DNA of 64,000 nucleotides. Source: Alphaproteobacteria bacterium (GTDB taxonomy: Bacteria > Pseudomonadota > Alphaproteobacteria > CALKHQ01). The stretch covers positions 186,001 through 250,000 of the forward strand of contig JAWKYB010000006.1 of assembly GCA_041396705.1 (NCBI GenBank), in the 5' to 3' direction. Position 1 is the stretch's first letter. The number at the start of each line of letters is the position of its first letter. A program made the position numbers and the translations under genes. Below the pieces are notes generated by a model that saw only the letters and a list, made by a program, of their open reading frames with translations, had not been told where the DNA came from and did not search any database. Below are positions 34,583 to 43,373 of the stretch, in pieces.

Positions 34583-36418
34583 ATGAAGACGGTTCGCTTG
34601 ACCATGGGCCAGGCGCTCGTGCGCTGGCTGACCGCGCAGAAGACGCTGATCGACGGCGAGGAGCGCCAGCTGTTCCCCGGCGTGTTCGCCATCTTCGGCC
34701 ACGGCAACGTCACCTGCGTCGGCGAGGCGCTGGAAACGGTGCAGGACGTGATGCCGACGTGGCGCGGCCAGAACGAGCAGTCGATGGCGCTGGCCGCGAT
34801 CGGCTACACCAAGGCGATGAAGCGGCGCCAGATCATGGTGTCGCTCAGCTCGATCGGTCCCGGCGCCACCAACATGGTCACCGCCGCCGGCGTCGCCCAC
34901 TCCAACCGGCTGCCGATCCTGCTGTTGTCCGGCGACATCTATGCCAGCCGCCGGCCCGACCCGGTGCTGCAGCAGGTCGAGCATTTCAACGACCCGACCG
35001 TCAGCGTGAACGACTGCTTCAAGGCGGTCACCCGCTACTGGGACCGCATCACCCGGCCGGAGCAGATCATCCAGTCGCTGCCGCAGGCGCTGGCGACGAT
35101 GCTGGACCCGGCCGACTGCGGTCCGGCCTTCATCGGCCTGTGCCAGGACATCCAGGCCGAGGGCATTCGACTATCCCGAGGTGTTCTTCGAGCCGAAGGT
35201 GCACCCATCCCGCGGCCGCGGCCGGACGTCGAGCAGCTGGTCGCCGCCGCCGACCTCATGAAGGCGCGAAGCGGCCGCTGATCGTCGCCGGCGGCGGCGT
35301 GACTATTCGGTGCCACCGCCGAGCCCGCCTTCGCCAGCCAGCACCGCGTGCCGGTGGTCGAGACCATCGCCGGGCGCTCGGTGCTGCCGTTCGACCACCC
35401 GCAGAACGCCGGGCCGATCGGCGTCACCGGTTCGGCCTCGGCCAACGCGCTGGCCGGCGACGCCGACGTGGTGGGCGGTCGGCACCCGGCTGCAGGACTT
35501 CACCACCGGCTCGTGGACCGTGTTCGGCAACGAGGGCGTGCGCATCATCGGGCTCAACGCCGCCCGCTTCGACGCCCACAAGCACCGCTCGCTGCCGGTG
35601 GTCGGCGACGCCCAGGTCGGCCTGACCGAGCTGTCGGCCGGGCTCGGCGACTGGAAGGCGCCGGACGCCTGGATCGCCAAGGGCAAGGACGAATACGCCA
35701 AGTGGAACGCCACGGTGGACAAGGTCTGCGCACCGACCAACGCCGAGGTGCCGAGCTATGCCCAGGTGGTCGGCGCCATCAACCGGCTGTGCGACCCGAC
35801 CGACTATGCCGTCTCGGCCGCCGGCGGGCTGCCCGGCGAGCTGGCCAAGAACTGGCGCGCCAAGGCGGTCGACGTGTTCGACGCCGAGTTCGGCTTCAGC
35901 TGCATGGGCTACGAGATCTCCGGCGCCTGGGGCGCGGCGATGGCGCGGCCCGACCGCGACACCCTGGTGTTCATCGGCGACGGCTCGTACCTGATGATGA
36001 ACTCCGACATCTATTCGTCGGTGCTGACCGGCCACAAGCTGATCGTCATCGTCTGCGACAACGCGGCTTCAGCGTGATCGAGCGGCTGCAGGTCGCCAAG
36101 GGCAGCCCGGCCTTCAACAACCGCTTCGAGACCGTGCGCAAGAAGCAGCTGGTCGAGGTCGATTTCGCCAAGCACGCCGAATCGATGGGCGCGATCGCCG
36201 AGACCGTCACCGGCATCGGCGACCTGGAGGCGGCGTTCCGCCGCGCCAAGCAGAACGACCGCACCACGGTGATCGTGCTGAAGACCGACCCCTACACCTG
36301 GACGCCGGGCGACGCCTGGTGGCAGACCGGCGTGCCGGAGGTCAACACCCGCCAGGCGGTGAAGGACGCGCTGAAGGCCCATGTCGACGGCATGGCCCGC
36401 CAGCGCGTCGGCGTCTGA
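34583..36418 (+). pseudogene. iolD: 3D-(3,5/4)-trihydroxycyclohexane-1,2-dione acylhydrolase, multiply frameshifted
   Basis: A thiamine diphosphate-dependent hydrolase of inositol catabolism. The total span (612 codons) matches the normal enzyme, but the frame breaks repeatedly, near 35168, 35203, 35265, 35300, 35475 and 36066, mostly by single missing or extra bases in GC tracts. The parts read sensibly: SLSSIGPGATNMVTAAGVAH, VETIAGRSVLPFDH, the ThDP motif IGDGSYLMMNSDIYSS and a C-terminus ending TRQAVKDALKAHVDGMA. Compensating indels restore the frame, so I suspect sequencing errors or very recent inactivation. The start has GGGGAGG. It is divergent from iolG and followed by iolE. Confidence 0.85.
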
Positions 36419-36600
36419 CCGCGGGAGAATTCGTGCGGCGGGCCGTCCCGCCTCGACCCGTCGTCCGCGGGCTCGGCCCGGGGGATCTCTTCGCAACGGC
36501 ACGCCGTTGCGCTCGGTCATATCGCGCGCCCGGCGACAGGTACCGGCTCTGCCCCGGGACTGACGCGCAACGGCGCTGCGGCAAGCAGGAGCGTTATCGA

Positions 36601-37489
36601 ATGGCGAGACTCGGCATGGCGCCCATCGGCTGGCTCAACGGCGACCGGCCGGAGATCAGCGCCCATATCTCCATCGACCAGTGCCTCTCCGAGGTGCGCC
36701 AGTGCGGCTTCGAGGGCGTCGAGCTGTGCGCCCCATGCCGACCGGCATCGACGAGCTGCGCGCCCAAGCTGGACCAGCACGGGCTGCGGCTGATCTCCGG
36801 CTGGTACGGCGCGTCGCTGTCCGAGCGCCCGGTCGCCGAGGAGAAACGCGCGATCGCCGACCAGCTCGCCCTGTTCAAGGCGCTGGGCGCGCCGGTGATG
36901 GTGTTCGCCGAGACCGCGGGCAGCGTGCAGGGCCTCGACGTGCCGGTGTCGACCCGCCCGCGCATGTGGCCGACGGCGACTGGAAGGCTACCGGCGCCAG
37001 CTGACCGAGATGGCCGAATGGCTGGCCGACCAGGGCGTGCCGATGGCGTTCCACCACCATATGGGCACCAAGGTCGAGACCGAGGCCGACATCGACCGGC
37101 TGATGGAGAACACCGGCCCGGCCGTGGGCCTGCTGCTCGACACCGGTCACGCCCACTTCGCCGGCGCCGACATCGCCGCGACCACCGCCGCTGGATCGAC
37201 CGGATCAACCACGTCCACGTCGGACGCGCCCGGCGGTGCTGGCCGACCTGGAAGGCGCGGACCGCAGCTTCCTCGACGGCGTGCTCGACGGCGTGTTCAC
37301 CGTGCCCGGCGACGGCTGCGTCGACTACACCGGCTTCTTCCGCATCCCTCGCCGGCAGGGGCTATGACGGCCTGGGTGATGGTCGAGGCCGAGCAGGACC
37401 CGAAGAAGGCCGACCCTATGACCTCCCGCGCCGGCCTGGCCCACTGCATGAAGGCGGCGCAGGAAGCCGGGTTCGCGCTGACGGCGTAG
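36601..37489 (+). pseudogene. iolE: Myo-inosose-2 dehydratase, multiply frameshifted
   Basis: The product would be a TIM-barrel dehydratase of about 296 residues converting scyllo-inosose to a diketone. At least seven indels (near 36733, 36766, 36962, 37190, 37226, 37350 and 37420) break the frame. Fragments are clearly iolE: MGMAPIGWLNGDRPEI-like start, LISGWYGASLSERP, MAEWLADQGVPMAFHHHMGT, LLLDTGHAHFAGAD and WVMVEAEQDPKKADP. The metal ligands are in these stretches. The density of breaks is highest in the window and is shared with iolD. The start at 36601 is preceded by AGGAGCG. Confidence 0.82.
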
Positions 37490-37593
37490 ACGCTGCCTGC
37501 GGTCACATTCAACCCGACGCGCGCTGCCGCCGGTGGACCGCCGGCCGGGCGGCGCCTAGCCTCTCCGTCGAGGAAGCGACCGGGAGCGTGACG

Positions 37594-38598
37594 ATGTGCG
37601 TCGGCCGACCCAATTCGTTGCCGGCGGCCATGCTGGCGGTGCTGTTGCAGACCCTGCTGCTGGTTTCGGAAGCTGCGCCGGCGCTGGCCTTCGATCCGGC
37701 CACCGTCACGATCGAGCGATTCGACGTGCCCGGCGGCGCGCGGCCGTACGACGTGGCGCCGGCGGCGGACGGCGGGGTCTGGTACACCGCGCAGCGGCAG
37801 GGCGCGCTGGGCTGGCTCGACCCGGCGACCGGCGCCATCGAGCAGATCCCGCTCGGCCCCGGCTCGGCGCCGCACGGCGTGATCGTCGGCCCGGACGGCG
37901 CCGCCTGGGTCACCGACGGCGGCCAGAACGCCATCGTCCGGGTCGATCCGGCGACCCGCGCGGTCGCGGTCTACCCGCTGCCGGCCGACAGCGGCTATGC
38001 CAACCTGAACACCGCGGCCTTCGACGGCAACGGCGTGCTGTGGTTCACCGGCCAGAACGGCATCTACGGCCGGCTCGACCCGGCCGACCCGCAGGTGCAG
38101 GTCTGGCCCGCGCCGGAGGGGCGCGGCCCCTATGGCATCGCCGCGACGCCGGCCGGCGAGATCTACTATGCCAGCCTGGCCGGCAGCCACATCGCCCGCA
38201 TCGACACCGCCACCGGCGCCGCCACGGTGATCGAGCCGCCGACGCCGAACCAGGGCGCGCGCCGGGTCTGGTCCGACAGCCGCGGCCGCATCTGGGTCAG
38301 CGAATGGAACGCCGGCCAGCTCAGCCCCTACGACCCGGCGGACGGCGGCTGGCAGTCGTGGCGGCTGCCGGGCGCCGACCCGCACGCCTATGCCGTCTAT
38401 GTCGACGAGACCGACGCGGTCTGGGTCTCGGACTTCGGCGCCAACGCCGTCCATCGTTTCGACCCGGTGCTGGAGCGGTTCGACAGCTTCGCCAGCGACC
38501 GGGCCGATGCCAACGTCCGCCAGATCCTCGGCCGCCCCGGCGAGGTCTGGCTGCCCGAGTCCGGCGTCAACCGGCTGGTGGTGATCCGTTGGCAATAG
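37594..38598 (+). CDS. Streptogramin-lyase-like beta-propeller protein
   Basis: A 334-residue exported protein with a signal peptide (LLQTLLLVSEAAPALA) and a seven-bladed propeller of repeats such as DVAPAADGGVWYTAQ, VIVGPDGAAWVTDGGQNAIVRVDP and DETDAVWVSDFGANAVHRFDP. These match virginiamycin B lyase-like (Vgb) proteins, but the same fold is used by many secreted propellers, and the export signal argues against intracellular antibiotic inactivation. It is followed by an LpqC-type hydrolase 59 bases on, probably in one operon. Confidence 0.78.
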   Translation: MCVGRPNSLPAAMLAVLLQTLLLVSEAAPALAFDPATVTIERFDVPGGARPYDVAPAADGGVWYTAQRQGALGWLDPATGAIEQIPLGPGSAPHGVIVGPDGAAWVTDGGQNAIVRVDPATRAVAVYPLPADSGYANLNTAAFDGNGVLWFTGQNGIYGRLDPADPQVQVWPAPEGRGPYGIAATPAGEIYYASLAGSHIARIDTATGAATVIEPPTPNQGARRVWSDSRGRIWVSEWNAGQLSPYDPADGGWQSWRLPGADPHAYAVYVDETDAVWVSDFGANAVHRFDPVLERFDSFASDRADANVRQILGRPGEVWLPESGVNRLVVIRWQ

Positions 38599-38657
38599 GG
38601 GTTGCGCGCGGCGCGGCGCCGGCATGGCGCCCGTCCGGCTGCAAGGTGCACAAGACC

Positions 38658-39506
38658 ATGCGGGCGCTTCGCGCAGCCGCGGCCGTGCTGCTGACCGGCC
38701 TGCTGCTGCCGGCATGCGCGTCCACCGCCCGCGCCCAGGATTGCGGCGGGATCGACGCGCCCTGCGCCGTCGCGCTCGGCACCTTCCACGTCGCCGCGCC
38801 GCTGCCGGACGACGGCGGGCCGCGCCCGGCGGTGATCTTCCTGCACGGCGGCGGCAGTTCCGGCGCGGCGATGATGCGCAACGGCGGCATGGTCGATGCC
38901 ATCGTCGCCCGCGGCTATGTGTTCATCGCGCCGAACGGGCTGGTCCGGCCGGGGCGCACCGGCGGCAGCTGGTCGTTCGGCGACTTCCGGCCGCCGCTGC
39001 GCGACGAGGCCGCGTTCATGCACCAGATCGTCGCCTATGCGGTCGACAACCTCGGCGTCGACCCGGCACGCGTGCTGCTGGCCGGCTTTTCGATCGGCGG
39101 GTCGATGGCCTGGTACCTCGCCTGTCGCGCGCCGGCCGACTTCGCCGCTTTCGCCCCGATCGCCGGCGGGTTCTGGCGCCCGTTCCCAGACGATTGCGCC
39201 GGCCCGGTCAAGCTGCTGCACACCCACGGCTGGACCGACCAGACCGTCCCGCTGGAGGGTCGCCCGCTACGCAGCGGGGTCGAGCAGGGCGATATCTTCG
39301 AAGGCCTGCAGCTGTGGCGTCGCGAGAACGGCTGCACCCGCCTGCGCGCCGACGCGTTCGACACGACCGGCCCGTTCTGGCTCCGGCGCTGGACCAGCTG
39401 CACGCCGGGCACCGCCCTGGAATTCGCCCTGCACGACGGCGGCCACGCCATCCCGCACGGCTGGTCTAACCTGGCGTTGGACTGGTTCGAGACGGTGGTG
39501 CCGTAA
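38658..39506 (+). CDS. Exported polyhydroxybutyrate depolymerase-like (LpqC) esterase
   Basis: A 282-residue exported alpha/beta hydrolase. The signal peptide ends in a lipobox-like LLPACAST, so it may be a lipoprotein. The oxyanion region is FLHGGGSSGAAM, the nucleophile Ser lies in LLAGFSIGGSMAW (near residue 138), an acid in GWTDQTVP and the His in HDGGHAIPHGW. This family hydrolyses esters, including polyhydroxyalkanoate oligomers or feruloyl esters. It likely shares an operon with the propeller gene upstream. Confidence 0.82.
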   Translation: MRALRAAAAVLLTGLLLPACASTARAQDCGGIDAPCAVALGTFHVAAPLPDDGGPRPAVIFLHGGGSSGAAMMRNGGMVDAIVARGYVFIAPNGLVRPGRTGGSWSFGDFRPPLRDEAAFMHQIVAYAVDNLGVDPARVLLAGFSIGGSMAWYLACRAPADFAAFAPIAGGFWRPFPDDCAGPVKLLHTHGWTDQTVPLEGRPLRSGVEQGDIFEGLQLWRRENGCTRLRADAFDTTGPFWLRRWTSCTPGTALEFALHDGGHAIPHGWSNLALDWFETVVP

Positions 39507-39527
39507 GGGGGCGAAGACCGGCCGGCC

Positions 39528-39549
39528 CCGGCCGCGTCCATGCGGCCGG
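39528..39549. terminator. Terminator-like hairpin
   Basis: A perfect 8-bp stem (CCGGCCGC/GCGGCCGG) with a 6-base loop lies in the 68-base space between the convergent esterase and lipoprotein genes, so it can serve both. Confidence 0.45.
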
Positions 39550-39574
39550 AGCGCGCCACGCGCAAGCCGCCAGG

Positions 39575-40057
39575 CTACAGCGGCGTGTTCCTGTGGTATC
39601 CGTGCAGGCTGCCGTCCGGATTCACCGAGAGATACCCGTCATTGTAGACATAGATCGTGGTGCATTCCGGGTTGCGGCCGCCTTCGCCGCTTCCGATCGA
39701 GAACCGGATGCAGCGCATGTCGCCGTCGACGTACCAGTCGCCAGCCACATTTCCGGTATTCGAGCCGTTGGTCCATGTCGCAGACATTGTCCCATCCGCA
39801 TTCCACACGCCGGAGGCCGTCACGCCTGCGATATCGATGGCCGCATAGTCCTCTCGCACGCCGCTGAACGCGGCCTGGATCTGCTCGCCGGTCAACTGGA
39901 CCGCATCGGCGGGCAGCGTGCTTGGCAGCCCGGCCGCCGCCGACGCACCCGTCGCGTCCGGGGCAGCACTGCTCTGCCGACCGCCGGACTGGCAGCCAAC
40001 GGCACCGACACATGCCAGAACAATGCATGGAATCAACGAGATACCACTCAAACGCAT
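39575..40057 (-). CDS. Small lipoprotein with beta-sheet domain
   Basis: A 160-residue protein with lipobox VGAVGC-QS (Cys at about residue 22) after a start that has AAGAGGA upstream. A Ser/Ala/Gly linker precedes a beta-rich mature domain with NADGTMSATW, GDWYVDGDMRCIRF, and a disulfide-capable cysteine pair. The pattern resembles small exported proteins that form a lipocalin-like or Sel1-free barrel, but no family is certain. It stands alone, with AT-richer upstream DNA that probably holds its promoter. Confidence 0.6.
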   Translation of the reverse strand: MRLSGISLIPCIVLACVGAVGCQSGGRQSSAAPDATGASAAAGLPSTLPADAVQLTGEQIQAAFSGVREDYAAIDIAGVTASGVWNADGTMSATWTNGSNTGNVAGDWYVDGDMRCIRFSIGSGEGGRNPECTTIYVYNDGYLSVNPDGSLHGYHRNTPL

Positions 40058-40269
40058 GATGAAAATCCTCTTCTTTCCTGCAAACGATGGGGCCGGGCTG
40101 AAAATTCGGCCAAGACAACCAGGCTGAGTGTCGAATAGCAATTCGGCCCAAATTGCATAAGCAGCCCGCACACGATGATACTCAAAATTGCACTCAACGG
40201 AAAGGTGCAAGCGGACGGCCGGATGGATCGGGCCGCTTTCGCTCTCCACCGATCCGGTCACGAGCAGGT

Positions 40270-40296
40270 GGCTCCACGGGCGCTGCCCGTGGAGCC
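40270..40296 (-). terminator. Terminator-like hairpin after cytochrome b561 gene
   Basis: A perfect 12-bp stem (GGCTCCACGGGC/GCCCGTGGAGCC, loop GCT) begins one base past the stop codon of the cytochrome gene. There is no strong T-run, but the stem is the longest in its neighbourhood. Confidence 0.6.
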
Positions 40297-40869
40297 TCAC
40301 ACGACGTCGCCGGCGTCGGCCGGGCGCTTGCGGCCGGTGACCATGGCGCGGACCAGGTTCTCGCGGTGGCGCAGGCTGGCGAGCAGCACGCCGGCCACGT
40401 GCAGGCCGACCAGCGCCAGCAGGCCGTTGGCCAGCAGCTCGTGCGTCTGCTTCACCCAGCGCACGCCCCACCAGGCGTCGGTGGTCTGCATCCAGCCGGT
40501 CAGGCACAGCCCGGCCATGGCCACCAGCAGGGCCACGATCATCGCGCCGCCGGCCGGGTTGTGGCCGAGGTGACGCGCCTCGCGCCCGCCGGCGATCGCC
40601 CGCAGATAGCCGAGCGCGCCGCGCGGCGTCGGCACGAAGTGGGCGAAGCGGGCATAGCGGGTGCCGACCACGCCCCAGACCAGCCGGAAGGCGATCAACG
40701 CGCCGGCGGCATAGCCGGCCCACTCGTGCAGCGCCTGCCATTCCTCCGCGCTGATCCAGGCGACGGCGAAGCTCGCGGCCAGGCCCCAGTGGAACAGGCG
40801 GACGGCCGGGTCCCAGACCCGGACCGTCGCCGCGGCGGCTGCCGGCTCAGAAGCCGTCGCCGTCGTCAT
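40297..40869 (-). CDS. Cytochrome b561/b6-type membrane protein
   Basis: A 190-residue integral membrane electron carrier with four helices. Heme-ligand His residues are seen in VRLFHWGLA, EWQALHEWAGY, KQTHELLANG and GLHVAGVLLA, the pattern of the dihaem b561 domain of Ni/Fe-hydrogenase-type partners. It overlaps the PepSY-like gene by 23 bases, so they are co-translated. Together they may pass electrons through the membrane to a periplasmic acceptor. The two-component system is divergent and may regulate them (inference). Confidence 0.85.
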   Translation of the reverse strand: MTTATASEPAAAAATVRVWDPAVRLFHWGLAASFAVAWISAEEWQALHEWAGYAAGALIAFRLVWGVVGTRYARFAHFVPTPRGALGYLRAIAGGREARHLGHNPAGGAMIVALLVAMAGLCLTGWMQTTDAWWGVRWVKQTHELLANGLLALVGLHVAGVLLASLRHRENLVRAMVTGRKRPADAGDVV

Positions 40870-41143
40870 CTTCTTCCTCGGCCTCGTTGGCCAGCAGGGC
40901 CAGCGTCTGGGGGTTGAACTCGCCCTCCATCCGGTCGCCCTCGGCGTTGACCGCGTAGACCTCGTAGCAGCCGTTGTCGACCTCGATCGAACGGACGGTC
41001 CAGCCCTCGCTCTCCAGCTTCTGCTGCAGCACGGACTGCGGCTGCCACTGCGCCTCCGGCACGTTGCACTCCATCTCCTCGGCGGCGGCGGTGCCGGCGC
41101 CGGCAACGGTGACAAGGGCGGCGGCAAGCATTAGGCGTTGCAT
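40847..41143 (-). CDS. PepSY-like periplasmic protein with acidic tail
   Basis: A 98-residue exported protein with a signal peptide (MLAAALVTVAGAGTAAAEE), a PepSY-like core (QQKLESEGWTVRSIEVDNGCYEVYAV) and an acidic tail NEAEEEDDDGDGF. The family is often paired with a cytochrome b561 and a histidine kinase and is thought to chaperone or sense. GAGG precedes the ATG. Its acidic end, together with the acidic repeat in the divergent sensor kinase, suggests cation binding (inference). Confidence 0.8.
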   Translation of the reverse strand: MQRLMLAAALVTVAGAGTAAAEEMECNVPEAQWQPQSVLQQKLESEGWTVRSIEVDNGCYEVYAVNAEGDRMEGEFNPQTLALLANEAEEEDDDGDGF

Positions 41144-41283
41144 CTCGGAACCTCATGGCTGTGGTTGACGACGGCCGCATCGATAGCCCGGCGGGCTGAC
41201 GGCAACCTGACGGCGGAACCGCGCGGTTTTCAGCTTCCCGTCAGCTTTGCCGGCGAGGGTCCGCAGCCGCACGAAGGAGCGCC

Positions 41284-41940
41284 ATGCGCCTGCTGCTGAT
41301 CGAGGACGAGCCGCACCTGGGCGCCGCCGTGCGCGAGCATCTGGCCGCCGCCGGCCACGCGGTCGACTGGATGCCGCGGCTGGACGAGGCGGAGGCGGCG
41401 CTGCGGGCGGTGGCCTATGACGTCGTGCTGCTGGACCTGCACCTGCCGGACGGGCGCGGCGCCGACCTGCTGCGGGCGATGCGCGCCCGCGGCGACCGCC
41501 GGCCGGTGATCATCCTGACCGCGCGCGACCGGATCAGCGACCGCATCGAGGGGCTGAACGCCGGCGCCGACGACTATCTGGTCAAGCCGTTCGACCTGGA
41601 CGAGCTGGTCGCCCGCCTGCTGGCGGTGGCGCGCCGCTATGGCGGCGACCCGAGCCCGGTGGTACGCCGCGGACGCGTCGCCATCGACCGGGCCGCGCGC
41701 CGCGCCAGCCTCGACGGCACCGACGTGGTGCTGACCGGGCGCGAATGGGCCATCGTCGACCTGCTGCTGCAGCGGCCGGAGGCGACGCTGGCCAAGGACC
41801 GGATCGAGGACGCGCTCTACGCCTTCGGCGCGGAGATCGAGAGCAATGCGGTCGAGGTCTATGTCAGCCGGCTGCGCAAGAAGCTGGGCCGCGGCTTCAT
41901 CGAGACCGTGCGCGGCGTCGGCTACCGGCTGGGGGCGTAG
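41284..41940 (+). CDS. OmpR/PhoB-type response regulator
   Basis: A 218-residue regulator. The receiver has Asp51 (VVLLDLHLPD) as the phospho-acceptor, plus the Lys of LVKPFDLDE near residue 100. The C-terminal winged helix (LLLQRPEATLAKDRIEDALYAF..RLRKKLG) binds DNA. The overall sequence resembles QseB/PmrA-type regulators. Its start lies just downstream of the divergent PepSY gene, and the sensor gene follows with only three bases between. The intervening 140 bases contain both promoters and may hold its operator. Confidence 0.92.
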   Translation: MRLLLIEDEPHLGAAVREHLAAAGHAVDWMPRLDEAEAALRAVAYDVVLLDLHLPDGRGADLLRAMRARGDRRPVIILTARDRISDRIEGLNAGADDYLVKPFDLDELVARLLAVARRYGGDPSPVVRRGRVAIDRAARRASLDGTDVVLTGREWAIVDLLLQRPEATLAKDRIEDALYAFGAEIESNAVEVYVSRLRKKLGRGFIETVRGVGYRLGA

Positions 41941-41943
41941 GCG

Positions 41944-43373
41944 GTGCGCCGCTGGAGCATCTCGCGCCGGCTGGTCGCGACCCTGACCCTGACGCTCGGC
42001 GGCCTGTGGCTGGTCGCCGCGGCCGCCTCGGCGCTGACCGCCTATCACGAGATCAACGAGGTGTTCGACGGCGCGCTGGCGCAATCGGCCCGCCGCCTGC
42101 TGCCGCTGGTGCTGGACGACCTGGAGGCCGGCGACTCCGGCGGCACGCCGGTGCTGGAACGCGAGGACGAGTCGTTCGAAGCGTCAGACGAGGCAGACGG
42201 GGACGAAGCCGACGGGGACGAAGCCGACGGGGACGAAGCCGACGAGGACGACGACGAGGACGGCGCCGACTATCTGCTCTACCAGGTGCGCGACCCCGCC
42301 GGCGCTCTGCTGATCCGCTCGCCCGACGCGCCCGCCCGGCCGTTCGCCGCCGCCGTCGCACCCGGCTTCGCCGACGCCGGAGGCTTCCGCCTCTACACGG
42401 CGCTGTCGGCGGACGGCACGGTGGCGGTGCAGGTGGCGCAGCCCCATGCCCAGCGCTGGGAGGCGATCGCAGGCAGCCTGGCCTGGCTCCTCGCCCCGCT
42501 GGCCGCGCTGGTGCCGCTGTCGGCGCTGGCGATCTGGCGCACGGTCGCGGCCGCGCGCCGGCCGATCGCGGCGATGCAGCGCGAGATCCGCGGGCGCGGG
42601 CGCGCGAACCTGGCGCCGATCCCGGCCGACGGCCTGCCGGAAGAGCTCGCGCCGATCGCGGCCGACGTCAACCGGCTGCTGCTGCGGCTCGGCGCGGCGT
42701 TGGAGGGCGAGCGCGCCTTCGCCGCCAACAGCGCGCACGAGTTGCGCACACCGGTTGCCGCGGCCCTGGCCCAGGCCCAGCGCCTCGCCGCGACCGCCGA
42801 CGACGGCCCGCCGCGGGCACGGGCGCAGGAGATGGTGGCGACGCTGGAACGGCTCGGCCGGCTGACCGAGAAGCTGCTGCAGCTGGCCCGGGCCGAGGCC
42901 GGCGCGGCAACCGCCCCCGGCGCCGCCGACCTGATGCCGGCGCTGCGGCTGATCGCGGACGACTATCGCCGCCGGCCGGCCGTCGCCGACAGGCTGCGCT
43001 TCGCCGACGGTGGCCGCACCGCGCTGGTGCTGCGGGCCGACGTCGATGCGGCCGCCATCGCCGTGCAGAATCTGGTCGACAACGCGCTGGCCCACGGCGC
43101 CGCCGGCGGCGCGGTGACGCTGGCGGTCGACGCCGACGGCGCCATCCGCGTCACCAGCGAGGGGCCGGCGGTACCGCCCGAGGTGCTGCCCACGCTGCGC
43201 CGGCGGTTCGAGCGCGCCGGCGCCCAGGCCCCGGCTCCGGCCTCGGGCTCGCCATCGTCGACGCGATCATGCGCCAGGCCGGCGGCGCGCTGGAACTGGC
43301 GTCGCCCGCGCGCGGGCGCAGCTCCGGCTTCGAGGCCGTGCTGCGCTTCCCGGCCGGCGAGGCGGCTAGCTGA
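41944..43373 (+). CDS. Sensor histidine kinase with acidic periplasmic repeat; C-terminal frameshift
   Basis: Reading from GTG 41944 gives two membrane helices (about 10-32 and 178-200) enclosing a periplasmic domain. This domain contains the acidic repeat DEADG (residues 82-101). The HAMP-like linker precedes HisKA (NSAHELRTP, His near 265) and an ATPase domain whose last motif is broken: near 43236 one G appears to be missing, so GSGLGLAIVDAIM is only read in another frame. With the correction, the protein ends at 43373 (about 476 residues). This is the partner of the upstream OmpR-type regulator. Confidence 0.85.
42187..42246 (+). repeat. 15-bp coding tandem repeat (DEADG) in the sensor kinase
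   Basis: Four copies of a 15-base unit, GACGAAGCCGACGGG with minor variation, encode three DEADG units and one DEADE, followed by more Asp/Glu. Being a multiple of three it stays in frame when copy number changes, so its length may vary among strains. Confidence 0.85.

Noticed and set aside
31925..34984. 1019-residue extension of the aldehyde dehydrogenase upstream of 33364
   Set aside because: The extension is antisense/out-of-frame over iolG; the ATG at 33364 has a ribosome site and matches family length.
37594..38598. Antibiotic-resistance streptogramin lyase
   Set aside because: A propeller of this type with a signal peptide is common among secreted proteins; the name alone does not support resistance.
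42187..42246. Possible CRISPR array
   Set aside because: The repeats are 15 bp, directly adjacent without spacers and in frame within a kinase gene.
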